DNA of 40,520 nt from Ignavibacteria bacterium CG1_02_37_35 (GTDB lineage Bacteria > Bacteroidota > Ignavibacteria > Ignavibacteriales > Ignavibacteriaceae), in NCBI GenBank assembly GCA_001871325.1, contig MNVA01000008.1, positions 1-40,520 on the forward strand. The letters run 5' to 3'. Each line of letters starts with the position of its first letter. Within the stretch, counting starts at the first letter, position 1. This document shows, piece by piece, positions 36,621 to 40,520 of the stretch. Below the pieces are notes generated by a model that did not search any database, had not been told where the DNA came from, and worked only from the letters and a program-made list of their open reading frames with translations. Both the position numbers and the translations under genes were made by a program.

Positions 36621-36646
36621 GTGTGAAATAGCGATGTATTTCACAC
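36621..36646. repeat. Perfect hairpin upstream of yefM
   Basis: GTGTGAAATA (36621-36630) and TATTTCACAC (36637-36646) form a perfect 10-bp stem with a six-base loop. It lies between boundary repeat B and the yefM promoter. It could be a recombination, regulatory or transcript-end structure; no T run follows. Confidence 0.6.
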
Positions 36647-36660
36647 CTTGCGGAACATGT

Positions 36661-36680
36661 TGTTAAAATCCAACACTGCC
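36661..36680 (-). repeat. Array boundary repeat B
   Basis: TGTTAAAATCCAACACTGCC matches repeat A apart from one G/A change and a small deletion just to its left. It lies between the arr stop and the yefM leader, and related AT-rich sequence continues into the arr stop region (36681-36700). Confidence 0.75.
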
Positions 36681-36700
36681 ATATTAATTATTTATTTCGT

Positions 36701-37438
36701 TCAGTCATCAATAGGCTCAACACCAAGTTGCTCAAGTTGTTCAAGGGCATCCTGCATGGCTTTGAGCGCTTCGGGTGAGTGCCCATGCCAATCAATGATT
36801 TCACTTGTAACCCGTAGCGGCTCACGGGAGCGGAATGACTTCGTCGGATTACCACGAAATTTCTTATCCGTCAAATTGGGGTCATCTTCTATCACGCCGG
36901 TCGGTTCCACAATGTAAATTCTGCCCGGACCATCACCGGCGGCTAACTCCGCTCCCCATGTAGCTGCATCCAATGTGCGGGTAAGATAGACGTAGGTTGT
37001 TCTCCTAACTTTATTGCCAAAGTTAGGAGTAAGTCCCGGCTTGATAAGATCTCCCGGTTTTAGATCAGCGCGTGTGCCATGGTAAAGAGTCCACTCCGTG
37101 ATCTCGCCAATAACCTTCAACGGCTCTCGGGAACGAAATGACATCCAGGGATGACCCGGAGACTTCCAGTCTGTCTGGTTAGAGATATCCTCGACTTCTC
37201 CGATCAGTTCTACTATATAAACTCTTGCCTGATCTTCGCCGACCGCAATTTCTGCCTCCCAAATCGCCGCATCCAAATTGGGAGTCAGGTAAACATAGGT
37301 TGTTATCTCGTCCCCACCACCGACGTCCAGAGGATTGCCGGACTTGATCAGATCTCCCGGCATCGGTTCAGTCCGTGTACCATGGTAGAACCGTTTCGTC
37401 CGTAAGTCGTCGGTTGTACCGGGAATGCTTTTGTCCAT
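36701..37438 (-). CDS. arr: Rifampin ADP-ribosyltransferase (Arr) with two tandem Arr domains
   Basis: Arr enzymes transfer ADP-ribose from NAD+ to rifamycins and inactivate them. This 245-aa protein is about twice the normal Arr length (around 140) and holds two copies. Domain 1 (about 15-116) has FYHGT, YVYLT and VED; domain 2 (about 117-245) has LYHGT, YVYLT, GAELAAG and EDDPNLTDKK, followed by the usual C-terminal helix GHSPEALKAMQDAL. Both keep the His-Tyr-Asp triad (19, 50, 84 and 120, 151, 185). Only domain 2 has the C-terminal helix. The gene appears more GC-rich than its neighbours, indicating transfer; arr genes are classic integron cassettes. A native substrate other than rifamycin is possible. 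Confidence 0.9.
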   Translation of the reverse strand: MDKSIPGTTDDLRTKRFYHGTRTEPMPGDLIKSGNPLDVGGGDEITTYVYLTPNLDAAIWEAEIAVGEDQARVYIVELIGEVEDISNQTDWKSPGHPWMSFRSREPLKVIGEITEWTLYHGTRADLKPGDLIKPGLTPNFGNKVRRTTYVYLTRTLDAATWGAELAAGDGPGRIYIVEPTGVIEDDPNLTDKKFRGNPTKSFRSREPLRVTSEIIDWHGHSPEALKAMQDALEQLEQLGVEPIDD

Positions 37439-37476
37439 GTCTGTATTTTCCTAATTTTTGATGAGCACCTGTCAAC

Positions 37477-37501
37477 GTGTTATGTTAAAATGCATCACTG
37501 C
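37477..37501 (-). repeat. Array boundary repeat C
   Basis: GTGTTATGTTAAAATGCATC followed by ACTGC matches repeat A except for a few bases (TGCATCAC for TCCAACAC). It lies about 40 bases upstream of the arr start, between arr and the propeller gene, so arr is bracketed by repeats B and C. Confidence 0.7.
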
Positions 37502-37571
37502 TGTAAAAATAATTTATAGATTTCCACTCTCGCTCTACTTTAATTGATCCACTACGATGTTTTAATTTTGA

Positions 37572-37656
37572 CCTCGTAGAGGCCATACTATTGCTTGTCT
37601 GCCGGTAGGCAGGTAAAAAAAAATCTCATGCAATCTTAAATCCTCGTAGAGGATTT
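37572..37656. repeat. Small hairpins downstream of the propeller gene
   Basis: CCTCGTAGAGG occurs twice (37572-37582 and within 37638-37656). The second lies in a perfect 8-bp stem, AAATCCTC-GTA-GAGGATTT, ten bases after the propeller gene stop. Between them CTGCC (37599-37603) pairs with GGCAG (37608-37612) around GGTA and is followed by an A run. Confidence 0.6.
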
Positions 37657-37665
37657 ATAAACTCT

Positions 37666-39887
37666 TCACCTCAACAACACCATCTTCTTCGTTTGTATAA
37701 ATTCACCGGCACGAAGTTGATAAAAATATATCCCGCTTGCCAACTGTTGATTGCCAACTGCCGACTCAAATTCTACTTCATAACTTCCCGGTTGTTTTTC
37801 TTCATTTATCAAGTTTGCAACTTCTCTTCCTAACGCATCATAAATTATTATTGTAACGTTACTTTGTTCGGGAATGGAATAACTTATTATCGTCTTCGGA
37901 TTAAATGGATTGGGGTAATTTTGTCTTACTATGAAGGTAAACGGATTATTTGGTACCGGTTCATTAATCGAAGTAACCATTTCTGAAAGTGGTCGTTGCC
38001 AAATAACACCTGAACCATAAGTCCCGGCAAATACATCAGAACCAATAGCGGTAATTGCCCAAACATCAGCATTCGGTAGATTTGCGTCCACATCAGTCCA
38101 ATTCGTTCCATAATCCGTTGAAACAAAAATACTACCGGAACTGGTACCTGCAAATAAATATTCACCAATAAAAGTGAGACATCGAACGTCTTTATTAGAA
38201 AGCCCATTATTTACAGTCAACCAGTTCGTACCGTTATTGGTTGAACGAAATATACCGTCGCCCGTCGTTCCGGCGAAGATAGTTGTGCCAACATAGGCAA
38301 GCGCAATGACCTCTTTATTCGTCAATCCCAAATTTACAGCAGTCCATGAGCTTCCATAATCCGTGGATAGGAATATTCCCTGCGCATCGGTAGCCGCGTA
38401 AAGATTGCTATCAATAAGAGCCAATGCTCTTACCGGGGCACTGCCGTTGGTTATACTTTTTATACTCCAATCTACACCGTTATTTGAGGAGGATAAAACC
38501 TTCCCATACCAACTGCCTGCAAAAATAATTGTATCCCTCCTGGCAAAACAGAAGATTGTTTTATTTGCTTCACTTTGGGTAACACGTGTCCAGTTTTTGC
38601 CATTATTAATTGAACGAAATACTCCACCATCAGACAAAGGATGATCTTGACCGGTGCCAGCTAAGAGGAAAGAATCTGAAATTACAAGTGAACGAACGTA
38701 AGGGATTGATAATCCGCTGTCAAGCACAGCCCAGTTTTCTCCGCGATTGTTTGATAGAAATAAACCTTGTCCATATGTCCCTGCATAAATTGAATTATCT
38801 TTGGCAGTAAGTGTAGTAACAAAAGTGTTTGTCAAACCGTTATTCGATGCGATCCAGTTTAAACCGTTATCATCAGAAACACAAACACCCCCTCCGTATG
38901 TACCTGCCAAAAGTTTTTCCCTTTCGGTTTTTAAAGCTTTAATTCGAAGGGAAGTCAAACCACCGTTAGATTTTTGCCAGTTAATCCCGTTATCGCCGGA
39001 TAAAAATACACCTTCATTTGTACCGGCAGCAAGGTTGGTTTTGGTTTTAGCCAGAGCGAGAACCCGTAAATTGGACAATCCGGTAGTTTCCCAGCTAATT
39101 CCGTTGTCTTTAGGGCACCTCTAAAATCTTGCTAAGAAACCTTCAAGGTTTTTATTTTAGCTAAGTTCGATAAAATTTTAACATAACAAAATATGGTAAA
39201 GATAAACCTTGAAGGTTTTTAGAGATGCCCTTTAGATAATGATACCCCTTCATTGGTACCTGCAAAGATGCCCGCTGAATCTATTAAAATAGTGTTCACC
39301 CATTTTGAAGACGAAGACATTCCGGAATCAGAAGCAATCCAAGTTTTACAGGTGTCTGAAGATATGAACAAACCTAATCTATGTGTTCCTGCTAAGATGT
39401 TTAATCCATCCGTTGACAAAGATGAAACATAAGTATTCCACAGACCCGAAAAAGCCCATGTAACGCCGTTGTCTTTAGAAAGGTAAATACCGTCCCAGGT
39501 TGCCGCAAATAGATTATTCCCGAGTGAAGTAAATGCTGTTACATAAGGGATAGGAAAACTAACTGCTGTCCATGTTAAACCTTTATTTTCCGACAGAAAA
39601 ACTCCGCCTCCTTCCGTACCTGCCACAAGATTTTGCCCTGAAAAAGCAAGTGCATTAATGGTAGGGTTTGTAAGACCGTTATTAAGAGCGGTCCAACTTA
39701 ATCCGTCATCGGTAGAGAGAAAAACTCCCCCCTTATTCGTACCGATATAAAGATTAGAAGTATCCGAGATGATACAATTTATCGTCCCACCGTATGGACC
39801 GTTAGTCTGAGTCCATTGCGCTAACAAAGTTTCTACGTTAAACAACATGCAGATTAAAACGATGGCTAATTGAGATACCCTTTTCAT
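37666..39887 (-). pseudogene. Type IX-secreted beta-propeller (BNR/Ycf48-like) protein gene split by a MITE
   Basis: The N-terminal part (from 39887, ATG with GAGG upstream) has a signal peptide ending ETLLAQ. Repeats of about 43 residues follow, with the pattern GVFLS-DNG--W and AGT-GGG; I count about 13 copies, typical of BNR or Ycf48-type propellers. The C-terminus is a type IX sorting domain (NYPNPFNPKTIISYSIPEQ, then SGIYFYQLRAGEF and KKMVLLR). A 118-bp insertion at 39113-39230 shifts the frame. Removing it with one TTTA copy joins ...VSLSK to DNGISWETTG... without a break, giving about 699 aa. As it stands, the secreted product ends early (SKGHL), and the remaining frame from 39078 has no signal peptide. 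Confidence 0.9.
39113..39230. mobile_element. MITE-like element, 118 bp, with TTTA target duplication
   Basis: The ends GGGCACCTCTAAAA (39113-39126) and TTTTAGAGATGCCC (39217-39230) are inverted repeats with one mismatch. TTTA flanks both sides (39109-39112 and 39231-39234). The interior has no coding capacity and carries AACCTTCAAGGTT and its reverse complement, AACCTTGAAGGTT, near the two ends. The termini resemble IS5-type elements; the family is an inference. No matching transposase is in the window. Confidence 0.88.
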
Positions 39888-39917
39888 ATAAAACCTCATT
39901 TATTTAATAGTACTCAT

Positions 39918-39957
39918 TATTTAAAAAATTACTTTTCTCTTGTTTCTCCGCCTCTGC
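39918..39957 (-). repeat. Array boundary repeat D (right half of unit A)
   Basis: TTATTTAA, TTTTCTCTTGTT and CCGCCTCTG occur in the same order and spacing as at 35936-35975, with about 34 of 40 bases identical. It lies between the propeller gene and the truncated outer-membrane-like gene. Confidence 0.7.
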
Positions 39958-39994
39958 TGGGACTCTTTACCAATTAAAGAGGTCATGTTTTGTG

Positions 39995-40269
39995 TTAGAA
40001 TATTATAGTACCGACTGTAATTTTAAACATTAATAAATGATTAAAACCAAACCCCCCTGGATTAATGACACCTCCAGAATTAATCGGTTCAAACACAATT
40101 GAAGAATTTATATGCATGAAATCAAAGATATTTAGTCCACATCCTAAATAGATATTTGAATAAAAAAAGAAAAAGTTATGCTTGTCCTGTTCCTTTAAAT
40201 TCCATTGTTGTATGTTTGAATCCCAATATTTACCGTTGGCAATACCTAATCCAAAACCATAAAATAAAT
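39995..40269 (-). pseudogene. C-terminal part of an outer-membrane-like protein, truncated by an ISL3 element
   Basis: A minus-strand frame of about 91 residues ends at TAA 39995-39997 and runs without a start into the ISL3 end at 40270. It contains HLFYGFGLGIANGKYW, FFFYSNIYLGCGLNIFDFM and NHLLMFKITVGTIIF: alternating hydrophobic strands with a terminal aromatic residue, as in outer-membrane beta-barrels. The upstream part of the gene would lie beyond the inserted element. The protein family is not recognised. Confidence 0.65.
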
Positions 40270-40520
40270 GGTTCTACCGTTAATAGTGTGAAAATGATAA
40301 ATTAGGGATATGGAAACAAAAGAATTATTTACGCGTTTATTACATCTCCCGGAAGAATGGGAAGTCTATGAAGTTCAATACGAAGATCTTCAGCAAAATA
40401 TCCATTTAAAAATAAGATACTTGAAAAAAGAAGGGGTATGTAAAGGGACAGGTGAAATCTGTCCAATTTATGATTATCGCCCGGAAAGACAGTGGAGGCA
40501 TCTGGACTTGATGGGCTACA
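40270..40520 (+). mobile_element. Left end of an ISL3-family insertion sequence
   Basis: The sequence GGTTCTACCGTTAATAGTG at 40270 looks like the GG-TCT terminal inverted repeat typical of ISL3 elements, lies 40 bases before the transposase start, and marks the point where the outer-membrane-like frame ends. The right end and target duplication are outside the window. Confidence 0.7.
40310..40520 (+). CDS. ISL3 family transposase, N-terminal part
   Basis: The frame starts METKELFTRLLHLPEEWEV and reaches CPIYDYRPERQWRHLDLMGY at the window edge. The cysteine-containing segment followed by YDYRPERQWRHLD is the diagnostic zinc-binding and linker region of ISL3 (IS204/IS1001/IS1165) transposases. 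About 70 residues are visible; the DDE domain is beyond the edge. Confidence 0.9.
   Translation, partial: METKELFTRLLHLPEEWEVYEVQYEDLQQNIHLKIRYLKKEGVCKGTGEICPIYDYRPERQWRHLDLMGY

Overview
The window looks like chromosome of a member of the Ignavibacteria (Chlorobi/Bacteroidota side). The main clue is a secreted beta-propeller protein that ends in the NYPNPFNP...SGIYFYQL...KKMVLLR type of type IX secretion sorting domain. Lipoproteins, secreted metallopeptidases, an Mla lipid-transport operon and AT-rich intergenic DNA fit that lineage. This placement is inference; there is no rRNA in the window. I see no tRNA, rRNA or CRISPR array.

Layout. Positions 1-1800 are an accessory edge: the tail of a DDE transposase, then a low-GC lipoprotein with a transglutaminase-like triad. 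Positions 1792-7800 hold a MntA/HepT toxin-antitoxin pair fused by overlap to gltX, then deaD and glnS. Positions 7911-10474 (minus) form an mlaE-mlaF-mlaD operon whose ATPase subunit has lost its nucleotide-binding motifs. Positions 10527-14960 (minus) carry a secreted M3-like peptidase, a secreted MetX-like hydrolase and ugd. Positions 15364-19671 (plus) carry sucD, ndk, a NUDIX hydrolase, namZ and a lipoprotein. Positions 19868-35263 (minus) carry dcp, an NfeD-type membrane serine protease, ribBA, yajC-tgt, murB, the transsulfuration pair cgl-cbs, and fmt-def-membrane protein-M1 peptidase.

From about 35.4 kb to the end the character changes. Short single-function units, all on the minus strand (lipoprotein, YefM/YoeB, a double-domain Arr ADP-ribosyltransferase, a type-IX-secreted propeller protein, an outer-membrane-like protein), are separated by related non-coding repeats. 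This resembles a gene-cassette array, although no classical attC site is visible. A 118-bp MITE-like element splits the propeller gene, and removing it with one target duplication restores the frame exactly. An ISL3-family element truncates the outer-membrane-like gene at the right edge.

Intergenic DNA carries two further repeat families: small hairpins with TAAA/TTTA loops, several flanked by GTAG (REP/BIME-like), and degenerate GAATG-type arms in inverted orientation at four loci. A 117-bp copy of the ribBA 3' end lies just downstream of ribBA. The housekeeping genes otherwise look intact.
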